Part shown: in pieces, positions 19,298 through 28,293 of the stretch | How positions within the stretch are numbered: the first letter of the stretch is position 1 | Layout: every line of letters begins with the position of its first letter | DNA from: JBEISR01 sp044371425 | GTDB lineage: Bacteria; Planctomycetota; Planctomycetia; Pirellulales; Pirellulaceae | Length of the DNA: 64,000 nucleotides | Assembly: GCA_044371425.1 (NCBI GenBank) | Contig: JBILTR010000025.1 | Location: forward strand, 13,436-77,435 | Reading direction: 5' to 3' | Position numbers and translations under genes: made by a program | Notes under the pieces: generated by a model | Seen by the model: only the letters and a program-made list of their open reading frames with translations | What the model was told of the DNA's origin: nothing | Database searches by the model: none

Positions 19298-21766
19298 ATG
19301 AACTTGGCGCTCCGATGCAAAGCGAAAAAAAGAGTGCTTACGGCAGGTCAAGGGGTGGCAAGCAGATCGTTCGATCGGCCATCTCGCGATGGATCTTTCA
19401 ATTTGAGGTTGTTTTCGGTTTTTCTGTCGTTTCTGGTGCTCTTTTCCTTGGGATGTTTCGTCGTTGGGGCGGAGGAGCCGGATGCAGGAACCACCCAGGG
19501 CATGGGCGCGATTTCAGAGTCGAGACTGCAGCGTGTTGACGCGATGGTCGCTGAAGGGATTGCGGAAGGGAAGATGCCGGGCTGCGTTCTATGCGTCGGT
19601 GATTCCAAGCAGCTTTGGCTCTTCAAAGCCTACGGGAATCGGCAGACCCAACCCGAAATCGAGCCGATGACAGTCGACACTGTGTTTGATATGGCGTCGA
19701 TCACCAAGCCGGTGGCGACTGGCATGGCGATCATGCAACTGATCGATCGTGGGAAGCTGAGGCTAGGGGACCGTGTCGTCGATTTCTTCCCCGACTTCGG
19801 TGTCGAAGGTAAGGATGCGATTACCATCCGCGACTTGTTGATCCACCAGAGTGGTTTGATCCCCGACAACGCACTGGCAGATTATCAACAGGGGCCCGAG
19901 GAAGCATGGAAGAAGATCTGTCAGTTGAAGCTGGTGGCTGCTGTAGGAAAAGAGTTCAAGTATTCGGACGTGAATTTTATTGTCCTTGGGAAGCTGGTGG
20001 AAACGATCAGTGGTCAGACGCTTGCCGACTATTGCCGCAAGGAACTTTTCCTTCCCCTCGGTATGGAGGAAACGGGATTTCTTCCGGTGGATGACTTGAA
20101 ACAACGGTCGGCACCGACGGAACAGCGAGAGGATCGATGGATGCGAGGCGAAGTGCATGACCCGCGCGCTTATCTGTTGGGGGGTGTCGCAGGGCATGCG
20201 GGATTGTTCTCCACGGCGAAGGACCTAGCGCACTTCAGTCAGCAGGTTCTTCGTGGTTTCCGACAGCAGGGACTTGGCGAGCGAGGGGCGGTTTTGTCGA
20301 AGCGGGCCATGGAGGTGATGACATCGGGGCACCGAGTCTCTACCGGCCTACGCGGTCTTTCCTGGGATAAGCAGACTGGTTACTCCAGCAACCGCGGAGA
20401 TTTGCTGAGCCCTGAGGCGTTTGGTCATGGAGGATTCACTGGTACCGTCCTTTGGATCGATCCGGCGCAGGATCTTTTCCTGATCTTCCTCAGCAATCGC
20501 GTCCACCCTGATGGGAAGGGAGCGGTCAATCCACTGGCCGGGAAGATCTGGAATGTGCTTGTGGGAGGGGCTGGAAAGAGAGTCGGCTTGGATACCGCAG
20601 GCCGTGGCGATTCGACCAGCGATAGGCTGGATCGTGTGTTGACGGGTATCGATGTGCTGGAGCAGTCGAGCTACCGGCAATTGAAGGGTAAGCGAATCGG
20701 GTTGATCACCAATCACACCGGCCGAAACCGTTCCGGTATCTCTACGGCCAAGTTGTTGCAACAGGCGGAGGGGGTGGAGCTGACGGCTTTGTTCAGTCCC
20801 GAACATGGCTTTGCGGGAGCCTTGGATGTATCGAAAGTCGACGATTCGCTGGACCCTGAAACCGGTCTGAAAGTGTTCAGTCTCTATGGTGAGACGCGGA
20901 AGCCGACACCCCAGATGTTGGAAGGGGTCGATACTCTAGTTTTTGATATTCAAGACATTGGGTGTCGTTTCTACACCTATGTATCGACGATGGGGGAGGC
21001 GATGAAGGCGTCGGTTGAATCGGGGAAAGGCTTCGTCGTCCTCGATCGGCCGAACCCTCTTGGCGGCATTCAGATTGGCGGGCCACTTCTGGATGAAGGC
21101 AAGGAATCCTTTGTTGGGTATCACCGAATTCCATTGCAGCACGGGATGACGATTGGCGAGTTGGCTCGGTTGCTTCAAAAGGAGAAGTATCCCGAGCTCG
21201 ATTTGACCGTTATCGAATGTCAGGGTTGGCGGCGATCGATGGCCTGGGACGAGACCGGGTTGCGATGGATCAATCCCTCTCCCAACATGCGAAGCCTCAA
21301 CGCCGCCTTTCTTTACCCGGGGATTGGAATCTGGGAGATGACGAATCTCTCAGTGGGGCGGGGAACCGACGCACCGTTTGAGTGGTTTGGTGCACCGTGG
21401 ATGGATGCCAGTCGTGTTGCAGATCAACTGAATGGATACGGCGTGGCTGGGGTTCGATTTGTTCCTTGCGAGTTCATGCCAAGCAGCAGTAAGTTTCAGG
21501 GAGAGCTGTGCCAAGGGGTTCGCGTGGTGATCGTCGATCGGCGAAGATTGGAACCGGTGTCGCTGGGACTGGCCGTTGCGCACGCCTTGCGTCAGGTGCA
21601 TCCAGAACCATGGGATACCAAGCAGCTAAATCGCCTGCTCGGAAATCAATCAGTGGCTCAGGCCATTCTCGAGGGGAATGCGAGCAGCGAAGAGCTGAAG
21701 GAAATCGCAAGCAGCGAGCATGGGGATTTTCAGCGACGGCGAAGTGTCGTTTTGCTGTATGAATGA
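19298..21766 (+). CDS. Exported beta-lactamase-family hydrolase fused to NamZ-like exo-N-acetylmuramidase (DUF1343/GH171)
   Basis: The 822-residue protein has two catalytic halves. After a hydrophobic export segment (FSVFLSFLVLFSLGCFVVGA), residues about 75-440 form a class C beta-lactamase/penicillin-binding-protein fold with SITK (nucleophile Ser134), YSD and HGGFTGT as the three active-site motifs. Residues about 455-822 match DUF1343, the NamZ family that removes N-acetylmuramic acid from peptidoglycan fragments; FSPEHGF (Glu502) is its conserved motif. The fusion points to wall or muropeptide recycling in the periplasm. The start at 19298 was chosen because AAGGTGG lies 7 bases upstream; an in-frame start at 19214 would add 28 residues before the signal segment. 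The gene stands alone downstream of the giant protein. Confidence 0.88.
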   Translation: MNLALRCKAKKRVLTAGQGVASRSFDRPSRDGSFNLRLFSVFLSFLVLFSLGCFVVGAEEPDAGTTQGMGAISESRLQRVDAMVAEGIAEGKMPGCVLCVGDSKQLWLFKAYGNRQTQPEIEPMTVDTVFDMASITKPVATGMAIMQLIDRGKLRLGDRVVDFFPDFGVEGKDAITIRDLLIHQSGLIPDNALADYQQGPEEAWKKICQLKLVAAVGKEFKYSDVNFIVLGKLVETISGQTLADYCRKELFLPLGMEETGFLPVDDLKQRSAPTEQREDRWMRGEVHDPRAYLLGGVAGHAGLFSTAKDLAHFSQQVLRGFRQQGLGERGAVLSKRAMEVMTSGHRVSTGLRGLSWDKQTGYSSNRGDLLSPEAFGHGGFTGTVLWIDPAQDLFLIFLSNRVHPDGKGAVNPLAGKIWNVLVGGAGKRVGLDTAGRGDSTSDRLDRVLTGIDVLEQSSYRQLKGKRIGLITNHTGRNRSGISTAKLLQQAEGVELTALFSPEHGFAGALDVSKVDDSLDPETGLKVFSLYGETRKPTPQMLEGVDTLVFDIQDIGCRFYTYVSTMGEAMKASVESGKGFVVLDRPNPLGGIQIGGPLLDEGKESFVGYHRIPLQHGMTIGELARLLQKEKYPELDLTVIECQGWRRSMAWDETGLRWINPSPNMRSLNAAFLYPGIGIWEMTNLSVGRGTDAPFEWFGAPWMDASRVADQLNGYGVAGVRFVPCEFMPSSSKFQGELCQGVRVVIVDRRRLEPVSLGLAVAHALRQVHPEPWDTKQLNRLLGNQSVAQAILEGNASSEELKEIASSEHGDFQRRRSVVLLYE

Positions 21767-21817
21767 GAATAGGATCCAGTTAGCTCCAGAATCTTCTGAG
21801 AACGGAGTGGATGAAAG

Positions 21818-22183
21818 ATGCACGGCGACGGTCAGGGGATGACACCCGAAAAGATCCAGGTCTTCCTGGCGGGGCTCTCTGGGATGGCACCGGAGGAGAT
21901 TCAGAAAGCAAAACTGCTTTTTCTGAAGAATGAACTCACCCGCGCCAAGACGGCTCGGGATGCGATGGCCAGTTTTGGCATGTCGACCGGTTGTTTGAGC
22001 ATCATTCCGATTTTTTGGCCGATCCTGCGCGCCCAAAAATCCATGATGAATTCCGCGATGATGGGCCAGGTGCAACAGCTGCGAAATGCATTGGAGGTCT
22101 GGAAGGATGACCTGGGTGCCCAGGGTATGGAACTGGAGCGGGAGGTGGACATTTTTGAGCAGGACATCCAAGCTGGACGATAA
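21818..22183 (+). CDS. Small hypothetical protein, 121 aa
   Basis: No family was recognised. The protein begins MHGDGQGMTPEKIQ, has a helical charged N-terminal half (PEEIQKAKLLFLKNELTRAK), a central hydrophobic stretch (SIIPIFWPILRAQKSMM), and an amphipathic C-terminal half rich in Glu and Gln (QLRNALEVWKDDL...ELEREVDIFEQDI) that could form a coiled coil. A GGAG lies about 10 bases before the ATG. It sits 51 bases after the NamZ fusion gene on the same strand and 60 bases before the cytochrome gene, so co-transcription is possible. Membrane association is conceivable but not established. Confidence 0.65.
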   Translation: MHGDGQGMTPEKIQVFLAGLSGMAPEEIQKAKLLFLKNELTRAKTARDAMASFGMSTGCLSIIPIFWPILRAQKSMMNSAMMGQVQQLRNALEVWKDDLGAQGMELEREVDIFEQDIQAGR

Positions 22184-22243
22184 TGAGGCAAGGCGACGGT
22201 CCCTTCAAGGTAACAAGAAGCCCTGGGCAACGAGTTGGCTGAC

Positions 22244-24055
22244 ATGATGGCTCAACGACCTCTCCTCCTGTTTCTCCTTCTTCTGGCAACCCACATTTCG
22301 GTGTCGACAGCCGAGGAAGAGTATCGACCCTACCGTCAGGGTGAGGCGAATCCTAGGAGCGGAACGCAACTCTGGAATCAGCCAGCCTATCGACAGCCGG
22401 TGTGCATGGAGTGGGTGGACGAGCAGTTGCTGGTGGTGGGGTGCCGGAAGACGGGCGAGCTGTTGACGGTGGATGTCGAGCGGCGGCGGATGGTCGACGG
22501 CTTGGTCACTGGCGAGGCGATCGATGGTTTGCTCTATGATCGATTGCAAAATCTATTGGTGACATGGCATCGGAAAGATTCGCAGGTGAGATGCTGGACG
22601 CGGAGAGACCAGCAGTGGATCTCATTGGCGACGATCGACACTCCGATGGATCCACGGTCGGTGGTATGGCAGAAGGGTGCGAATCGGCTTTGGGTTGCCT
22701 GTGGCTGGTCGCGTCAGATCGCATGCTACGCGATCTCTCGGGCCGACACGCAACTGTCTGCGGAACTGGTGGGGCTTACCGATTGCGATTTTAGTCCTGG
22801 AAAGCTGTGCCTCTTGGAGGATTCTGACAGGCTTCTTGTGGCCGATGCCTTTGGTGGCGCCTTAGGCATGCTGGATACAGAGACGCGGCTGTGGGCTGGA
22901 CGCCACGACTTTCTTGGGCAGGCGATCGCGCGGTTGCAGCCAACTAGCGATGGGCGATTGCTGCTGCTGCATGGGAGTCTCAATCCAACTTCCCAAACGA
23001 TTCAGAATGACATTCATTGGGGCGTTCTGATGGCGAACGATCTTCGGTGGATGGAAATCGATCGGTTGCTATCGCAGGAAGGCGAGAACATTTACAGCGG
23101 TAGCCGGGTGCACCCTGTGGGGGTTCCAACGCGTGGGTCGGGAGAGCTGACTAGCTTTCAGACCGCCCCAGAGGGGCGGATCGCAGTCACCATTGGCGGT
23201 GTGGATCAGGTGGCGATCGGAAGTGAGGAGGCGTACACCTTTCGATATCTTCCAGTGGGCGACTATCCCGTAGATTGCCGATTCTCGTCCGACGGTCGTT
23301 CGCTTTGGGTGCTGAATGCTTTCAGCGATTCTTTGACTCAGATCGACCTCCAGCAGGGCGCTGTGCTGGACGATCTGAAGCTGGCTCCTCGGCGGGCGTT
23401 GTCGGAGGCGGAGCAAGGGGAACTGCACTTTCATGATGCCACGCTATCGCATGACGGTTGGATGAGCTGTGCGAGTTGCCATGTGGAAGGTCATGGAAAT
23501 GGGTTGTTGGTCGATACGTTGGGAGATGGTCATTATGGAGCGCCTAAACGGGTGCTGTCGCTGCTGGGCCTGCGGGGAACGGAGCCGTTTGGGTGGACGG
23601 GTAAGGATGCCAAATTAAGAGATCAGATCGAACGATCGATCGCTTCGACGATGCACCGCGATAGTCCTGCTTCGCCAGAGGTTTTAGATCAGCTGGTCGC
23701 CTTCTGTGAGAGCCTACCGGCCGCTCCTGGAATTCGCGTGGCGCGACGAGTCGCTGAGGGGAGTGAGGTAGCCAGAGGGAAGGTGCTGTTTGAGCAATGG
23801 GACTGTGTCCGCTGCCACCGAGGGACGTTGTTTACTTCCGGCCAGCCTGAGCGGATCGAGTTGGAGGATGAACGAGGCAATCGGCGTTTCAGTCCTCCTT
23901 CGCTGAAGGGTGTCAGCCAGCGGGCTCCCGTCTTTTTTCACTCCGGTATTCATCGGACGCTAGCCGACGTGATTGGCGATTCGCGCCATAGTGGGCTGGA
24001 GCATCTAGATCCTGAGGATGTCGCTGATCTCGTAGCGTATCTCGAATCACTGTGA
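22244..24055 (+). CDS. Secreted beta-propeller protein with two c-type haem motifs
   Basis: A signal peptide (RPLLLFLLLLATHISVSTAEE) leads into about 370 residues of propeller-like repeats of the YVTN/lactonase type (for example RSLWVLNAFSDSLTQIDL). A cytochrome c region follows with CASCH at residues 409-413 and CVRCH at 521-525, giving two covalent haem sites in the periplasm. The arrangement resembles the propeller plus di-haem cytochrome peroxidase-like proteins common in planctomycetes; its redox partner and substrate cannot be read from sequence. The ATG at 22244 is preferred over an in-frame TTG at 22235. Neither has a strong ribosome-binding site, and a second ATG follows immediately. 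The product is 603 residues. Confidence 0.85.
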   Translation: MMAQRPLLLFLLLLATHISVSTAEEEYRPYRQGEANPRSGTQLWNQPAYRQPVCMEWVDEQLLVVGCRKTGELLTVDVERRRMVDGLVTGEAIDGLLYDRLQNLLVTWHRKDSQVRCWTRRDQQWISLATIDTPMDPRSVVWQKGANRLWVACGWSRQIACYAISRADTQLSAELVGLTDCDFSPGKLCLLEDSDRLLVADAFGGALGMLDTETRLWAGRHDFLGQAIARLQPTSDGRLLLLHGSLNPTSQTIQNDIHWGVLMANDLRWMEIDRLLSQEGENIYSGSRVHPVGVPTRGSGELTSFQTAPEGRIAVTIGGVDQVAIGSEEAYTFRYLPVGDYPVDCRFSSDGRSLWVLNAFSDSLTQIDLQQGAVLDDLKLAPRRALSEAEQGELHFHDATLSHDGWMSCASCHVEGHGNGLLVDTLGDGHYGAPKRVLSLLGLRGTEPFGWTGKDAKLRDQIERSIASTMHRDSPASPEVLDQLVAFCESLPAAPGIRVARRVAEGSEVARGKVLFEQWDCVRCHRGTLFTSGQPERIELEDERGNRRFSPPSLKGVSQRAPVFFHSGIHRTLADVIGDSRHSGLEHLDPEDVADLVAYLESL

Positions 24056-24463
24056 CAGGCGGGGCGAAGGGAGTTGGAAATGAGCAGGGTGCGGAGGGAG
24101 TTGCTCTGTGTCCTGGTCACTCCTCCCAAGGCTCATCTCCAACCCATCTAGGAATTTGTGGGTCGCGATTGCTACGGGGCCACCTTGTGGAATCGCCCTG
24201 GGAAAGGTCACCAGACGCTACTGGTCCAGCGGCTAGGAATCTTCCAAATCGTAGTGGCAGGGCGCAATCGCTATGGTGTGCGTCAACGGGCACAAATGAA
24301 CCGGATGGCTGACGCTGTCGAGCTAAGATGGGGCCGCAAGTCGAGCATGGCATCGTTGTGTTGCGGTGGGTGAGGCAGTCCCTAGAGAGTGGTCGAATGG
24401 ACCGCATTTCCCTGGTGGCTCTGGTGCAATCAGACGGAAGGCGATGGCGGCTTCCTTGAGCCG
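24056..24463. other. Convergent intergenic region without recognised gene
   Basis: Between the stop of the cytochrome gene and the stop of the minus-strand spermidine-synthase-like gene, several overlapping short frames are open on both strands, but none has a recognisable protein pattern or ribosome-binding site. No clear terminator hairpin followed by a T tract was seen. Confidence 0.5.
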
Positions 24464-26575
24464 CTAACGAAGTACATCCCAGAGGCTGCTGGACTGATCG
24501 GTCCATAGCAAGGGAGGGGAAGTATCCAGCGGGATCCGCAGGAGATCGAAAGGAGGCTGTTCTTCCAGAAGTGGATCCTTGGTCAGCACGATCCAATCGG
24601 AGGCGGTGGTATGGAATCCATCGGATTTGGTGGTATGTAGCCGAATGCTGTGAAGCCCTTTCGACTTTGCCAACCCATCGATCACCGGGTGAAGGTTCAA
24701 ATAGCGATTGCTGATATGGAAAGCGACCACACCGCCGATGGCTAGGTGCTTTTCATAAACGTCCATCGCTTCGATCGTCAGCAGGTGCACCGGGATCGCA
24801 TCGCCGCTAAAGGCATCGACAAAGATTGCGTCGAACTCCTGTGGCTCCTGACGCTCCATTTGAATTCGTGCATCTCCTAGAACGATCTGCTTGTCGGCTG
24901 GACAGTCTTTGTAGTAGGTAAAGAATTGGTCTTGGATCTCGATGACCAGAGGATCGATTTCGTAGTAGCAGAGCCGGTCTTTGTCGGTGAGGTAGGTGGC
25001 GATCGTGCCGACGCCAAGCCCTACGACTCCGATGTGAAGCTGCTTTTGGATCCCCTTCAGATACTGGATGACCGCGTCGGGTGCGGAGGAAGGGCCGTAG
25101 TAGGTAGTCGCTGCGTTCTTCCGGGAGGGATCCAGAAACTGAAAGCCGTGAAGGATTTTCCCGTTATAGAGCCCGCGTCCATGATGCAAAGGCCGGTCGC
25201 GATCCAGTTCACGGACAGAGATCACTCCGTAAAAACCTCTCTTGCGGGCAAGCACCGGATCGCTCCATGCGGTCGGCAGGAGAGTCGCCCCGGCCAGAAC
25301 GGTTCCCAGAGGCAGTGCTTTGGAGAGTATCGGATGGAATCGGCTGTTCTCTGACGCGAATCGAGTCAGCTCGTGGCTGAGGATCGTTGCTGCCACGAGC
25401 GATCCGAAAAAAAGACTGCCATGAAACTCCCAGTAGTGATTCATGATGATAGGGCAGGCGATCCCGACGAAAATGCCGCCTATCGCGCCGCCCGCCGAGA
25501 GGCTCAGGTAAAAGCGAGTGGCTTGGTGGGAAGGTGGTTTGCGCCGGACCGCTTCCCCGTGGCAGACCACACAGAGAGAGAACAGCCAGAACAAGCAGAT
25601 TGGGATCTCCACGATCGGTTTTCTTAGCCACCGGGAGATTGGCCAGTCGAGTCCAACCCTTTTGGCGAACGATTGCAGATCTTGGTGAAAAAAAGTGGCT
25701 AGGACCAATAGCGTTGCAAGCAACAGACATCGGCTCCAGGTCCTTCGTGAACAAAATCGCTCCCACTCAAAAGTGGCGATGAAGCTGAGGAGATAGATGA
25801 CCAGGGGAGCGATCCAGAGGAAAGGCACCACGGCGACGTCGCGACAGAGGTGGTTGGTTACGGAAAGGAGCGCGATGGTAGCCAGTGCGGGAAGGGCGAC
25901 CCAGTGAAGCCAGTCGATCGGAGCGGACTGGTCCTGACGTGACGCCGGATCCCCCGCCACAACTACCGAAGCGCTATTTGCTACGATCCAGTGGAGGCCG
26001 ATCCCAGCGGCAGCATAACAGAGGAAGAGAACTCCCCACCACCAGCCCTGCTGTTGGAGCGAGAGATTGGTTTCCACCAACCACGGATAGGTGAGAAGCG
26101 CCAGCAGCGAACCGGCGTTCGAAAGTGCATAGAGTCGGTAGGGAGACCGGTTGGGAAAAAGCTGGGAAAACCAGCTCTGCAGCAATGGGCCGGAAGATGC
26201 CAGCATCAGGTAAGGAAGACCGACAGTGGCAGCTAGCAGCAAAAGAATGCGAACTACCGGATCCTGGCCATCGAGAGGCTTCCAGTCTACCTTCGGCACA
26301 ACTGGAAGGAGAAAGGCCGCGGCCACCAGGAGGATCGAGTGGATCACGAAGTTGCGCCAGCGATTGGGGCTGCGATTCAGTCCATGCGCATAGGCATAGC
26401 CTGCAACCAGCAGCGACTGGAAGAAAATCATGCAGGTGGTCCAGACGCTGGGGCTGCCACCAAACCAAGGCAAAATGGCCTTGCTGATGAGAGGCTGGAC
26501 TTGAAAAAGAAGGAAGGCGCTCAGGAACACCGTACTGGCAAGCACCCAAGCAACCATTTGGCGTCGCTCTCCCAT
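24464..26575 (-). CDS. Membrane-anchored spermidine synthase-like (SAM-dependent) protein
   Basis: The 703-residue protein has an N-terminal membrane region of about 430 residues with many hydrophobic helices (starting VAWVLASTVFLSAFLLFQVQPLISK, typical of this family). The C-terminal spermidine synthase-type Rossmann domain carries a SAM-binding motif GVVGLGVGTIA (around residue 513), YYEIDP, LGDAR and DAFSGDAIPVHLLT. These fused proteins are widespread in bacteria, and their actual methyl- or aminopropyl-transfer substrate is mostly unknown. AAGGA sits 8 bases before the ATG at 26575; a GGGAGAG inside the first codons could also serve a second ATG at 26557. The next minus-strand gene upstream ends 105 bases away. 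Confidence 0.85.
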   Translation of the reverse strand: MGERRQMVAWVLASTVFLSAFLLFQVQPLISKAILPWFGGSPSVWTTCMIFFQSLLVAGYAYAHGLNRSPNRWRNFVIHSILLVAAAFLLPVVPKVDWKPLDGQDPVVRILLLLAATVGLPYLMLASSGPLLQSWFSQLFPNRSPYRLYALSNAGSLLALLTYPWLVETNLSLQQQGWWWGVLFLCYAAAGIGLHWIVANSASVVVAGDPASRQDQSAPIDWLHWVALPALATIALLSVTNHLCRDVAVVPFLWIAPLVIYLLSFIATFEWERFCSRRTWSRCLLLATLLVLATFFHQDLQSFAKRVGLDWPISRWLRKPIVEIPICLFWLFSLCVVCHGEAVRRKPPSHQATRFYLSLSAGGAIGGIFVGIACPIIMNHYWEFHGSLFFGSLVAATILSHELTRFASENSRFHPILSKALPLGTVLAGATLLPTAWSDPVLARKRGFYGVISVRELDRDRPLHHGRGLYNGKILHGFQFLDPSRKNAATTYYGPSSAPDAVIQYLKGIQKQLHIGVVGLGVGTIATYLTDKDRLCYYEIDPLVIEIQDQFFTYYKDCPADKQIVLGDARIQMERQEPQEFDAIFVDAFSGDAIPVHLLTIEAMDVYEKHLAIGGVVAFHISNRYLNLHPVIDGLAKSKGLHSIRLHTTKSDGFHTTASDWIVLTKDPLLEEQPPFDLLRIPLDTSPPLLWTDQSSSLWDVLR

Positions 26576-26680
26576 CAGTGCGATCCTTGATGCGGATTTG
26601 GAAGATCAGCGGGCCATCCGATCGCGGTGGACTGGAGCTTGATCGATCCGCAAGTCAGGGAGATTCCCTTTCCTGCTGCG

Positions 26681-27970
26681 TCAGGGACTCAAGTACCGAA
26701 GGAAATTACGGAAGGACTGCCCGGGAACGTAGACTGTGGGCTGCCCCACAATGCCACGCCCCAGTTGCACGTTGTAGCGATCTTGGCCAAGGGAAACCAG
26801 TGGTTGGTACCCGCCTGCGTTCCAAGCATAAAGCTGGGGGGCTTGGTTGGGCATGATCGTTGGGGGGACGACGCGATAGGGCATCTGTGTTCCGGTGTAG
26901 GGGGCACCGGTAGGGCTGGTCAGGGTAGTCGTCGCCTGCGCTGTTCCCGTCTGATAATTCGCAGGGTGAACCATCCAGTAGGCATCAAACGAGCAAGGGG
27001 GCTCGGTGACAAACGGTTCGCCAATGGTGATGCGCCGATCTTCGGGACGAGCGAAAGGGCCGCCAGAGGGTGGCATCACTGGGGAGACCGCGGATTGTCC
27101 GGCATTGAGCGATGGAGAGACTGTCGACGGGAGAACGGGGCCAGCGTTTCCTGGAAGCACTGGGCCGGAGGAGCCATAGGGATTGGATGGTAAGACCGGT
27201 GACGCGGGACCACCACTACCCCCGGGGAGAACTGGCCCCTGGGCCGCGCTGCTTGGAAGGACAGGGTTTCCAGGTAGGACGGGAAGATTCGAGGGGTCGG
27301 CAAAAGGGTTGTCATACGGAGCCCCCTGGCCTTGGTAATTGGCCTGGCGCACCGAATAGACTTGGTCTGGTGTTGCATCCGGAACATCGGGGACCAACGT
27401 GGGGGCTACGGTGCTTTCCGAATCGTAGGAGGGATCGAGCACATTTCTGGAAGACAGATCTTGGATCAAACGGGGGCGTCGCACCGCTTCTGGATCATCC
27501 GCTCCATACCGAGGGCGAGACGGAGACCAACCAGCATGGGAAGGGTAAGCCGATGGGAGCGCAGGAGGGGATGCGGGGAGGATACGCATCGGCCCAAGGG
27601 AACCCAGGACGGGGGCAGGCTGCGACTTGCTGCGTGCGCTGGTGAGTCCTGACACGACACTGGGCCCCTGATCGGTCACCGAACTCGTGGCAGCTGCGTT
27701 GGGGTTGTTGGGGAATTGGTCTCCACGGGGCGCTGTGTATGAAGCACCCCGGATAGGCGAGGAAGTCGACGGCGTCGCAACCGAATCCGGTCGGGGCGCG
27801 GTTGAAGTTGAGGGAACGCCGACCATGTCGGTTCTCGGTCGCAAAGTCACCCCCTGCCCCCGAGTGGGAGGGGCGATCGCCGCATACAAGGGAGCGATCA
27901 GCAACCAACGTGCAAGGACCCAACCTTTTACAGAGTAGGTGGTCAAGTTTCGCTTGGACGGGGTAGGCAT
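26681..27970 (-). CDS. Exported Pro/Gly-rich protein with PVLP repeats, unknown function
   Basis: The 429-residue product has a signal-like N-terminus (VKGWVLARWLLIAPLYAAIAP), a long low-complexity Pro/Ser/Ala/Gly middle, six PVLP motifs (27124-27288), and a conserved-looking C-terminal part containing CSFDAYWMVHPANYQ, NAGGYQPLVSLGQD and a final SFRNFLRYLSP. The C-terminal block looks like a folded module of unknown function. The start at 27970 was chosen because AAGGTG lies 8 bases upstream; longer in-frame starts at 27997 or 28078 lack such a site and would push the signal peptide inward. It is transcribed away from tRNA-Gly. A structural or envelope role is a guess. Confidence 0.75.
   Translation of the reverse strand: MPTPSKRNLTTYSVKGWVLARWLLIAPLYAAIAPPTRGQGVTLRPRTDMVGVPSTSTAPRPDSVATPSTSSPIRGASYTAPRGDQFPNNPNAAATSSVTDQGPSVVSGLTSARSKSQPAPVLGSLGPMRILPASPPALPSAYPSHAGWSPSRPRYGADDPEAVRRPRLIQDLSSRNVLDPSYDSESTVAPTLVPDVPDATPDQVYSVRQANYQGQGAPYDNPFADPSNLPVLPGNPVLPSSAAQGPVLPGGSGGPASPVLPSNPYGSSGPVLPGNAGPVLPSTVSPSLNAGQSAVSPVMPPSGGPFARPEDRRITIGEPFVTEPPCSFDAYWMVHPANYQTGTAQATTTLTSPTGAPYTGTQMPYRVVPPTIMPNQAPQLYAWNAGGYQPLVSLGQDRYNVQLGRGIVGQPTVYVPGQSFRNFLRYLSP
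27124..27288 (-). repeat. Six PVLP motifs in the exported Pro-rich protein
   Basis: The frame encodes PVLPG or PVLPS six times at irregular spacing of about 6 to 15 residues (NLPVLPGNPVLPS, GPVLPGG, SPVLPS, GPVLPGNAGPVLPS). Spacers are Gly/Ser/Asn-rich. The pattern suggests a flexible extended linker or a binding motif array. Confidence 0.7.
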
Positions 27971-28182
27971 CTTCCCAGCACCTTTTGGCCGTGGCATGAT
28001 TGTTCGCCGACGAGCCGAGGGAGCTGGATCGGTTGATCGGCGCACCGGCTGCCTGCACAGACATGGCGGGGATAGCAAACCCAGCGGTCGGCAGCAAGGC
28101 CAGTCGCCGGGCGGAACTGAGCCAAGTGCCAGCCAGATGCGGTTGAATCCATGTCGCCTCTGCGCTAAACTAGAGGCGGGCT

Positions 28183-28253
28183 GCGGGTGTAGTTCAATGG
28201 TAGAACTTTAGCTTCCCAAGCTAATAGCGAGGGTTCGATTCCCTTCACCCGCT
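28183..28253 (+). tRNA. tRNA-Gly (anticodon CCC)
   Basis: The 71-nt cloverleaf has a seven-pair acceptor stem, GCGGGTG (28183-28189) with CACCCGC (28246-28252), a D arm with AGTTCAATGGTAGA, an anticodon stem TTAGC/GCTAA enclosing the loop TTCCCAA (anticodon CCC at 28215-28217), and the T arm GAGGGTTCGATTCCCTT. CCA is not encoded. An intrinsic terminator follows 43 bases downstream. Confidence 0.95.
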
Positions 28254-28293
28254 CTTTGATTCGAAGATGCAGTCGACCACATACGGGTCGCTA

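Noticed and set aside
24052..24312. Small frame overlapping the stop of the cytochrome gene
   Set aside because: GTG start overlaps the stop, but the translation is Gly/Arg/Ser-rich with no family pattern and no ribosome-binding site of its own.
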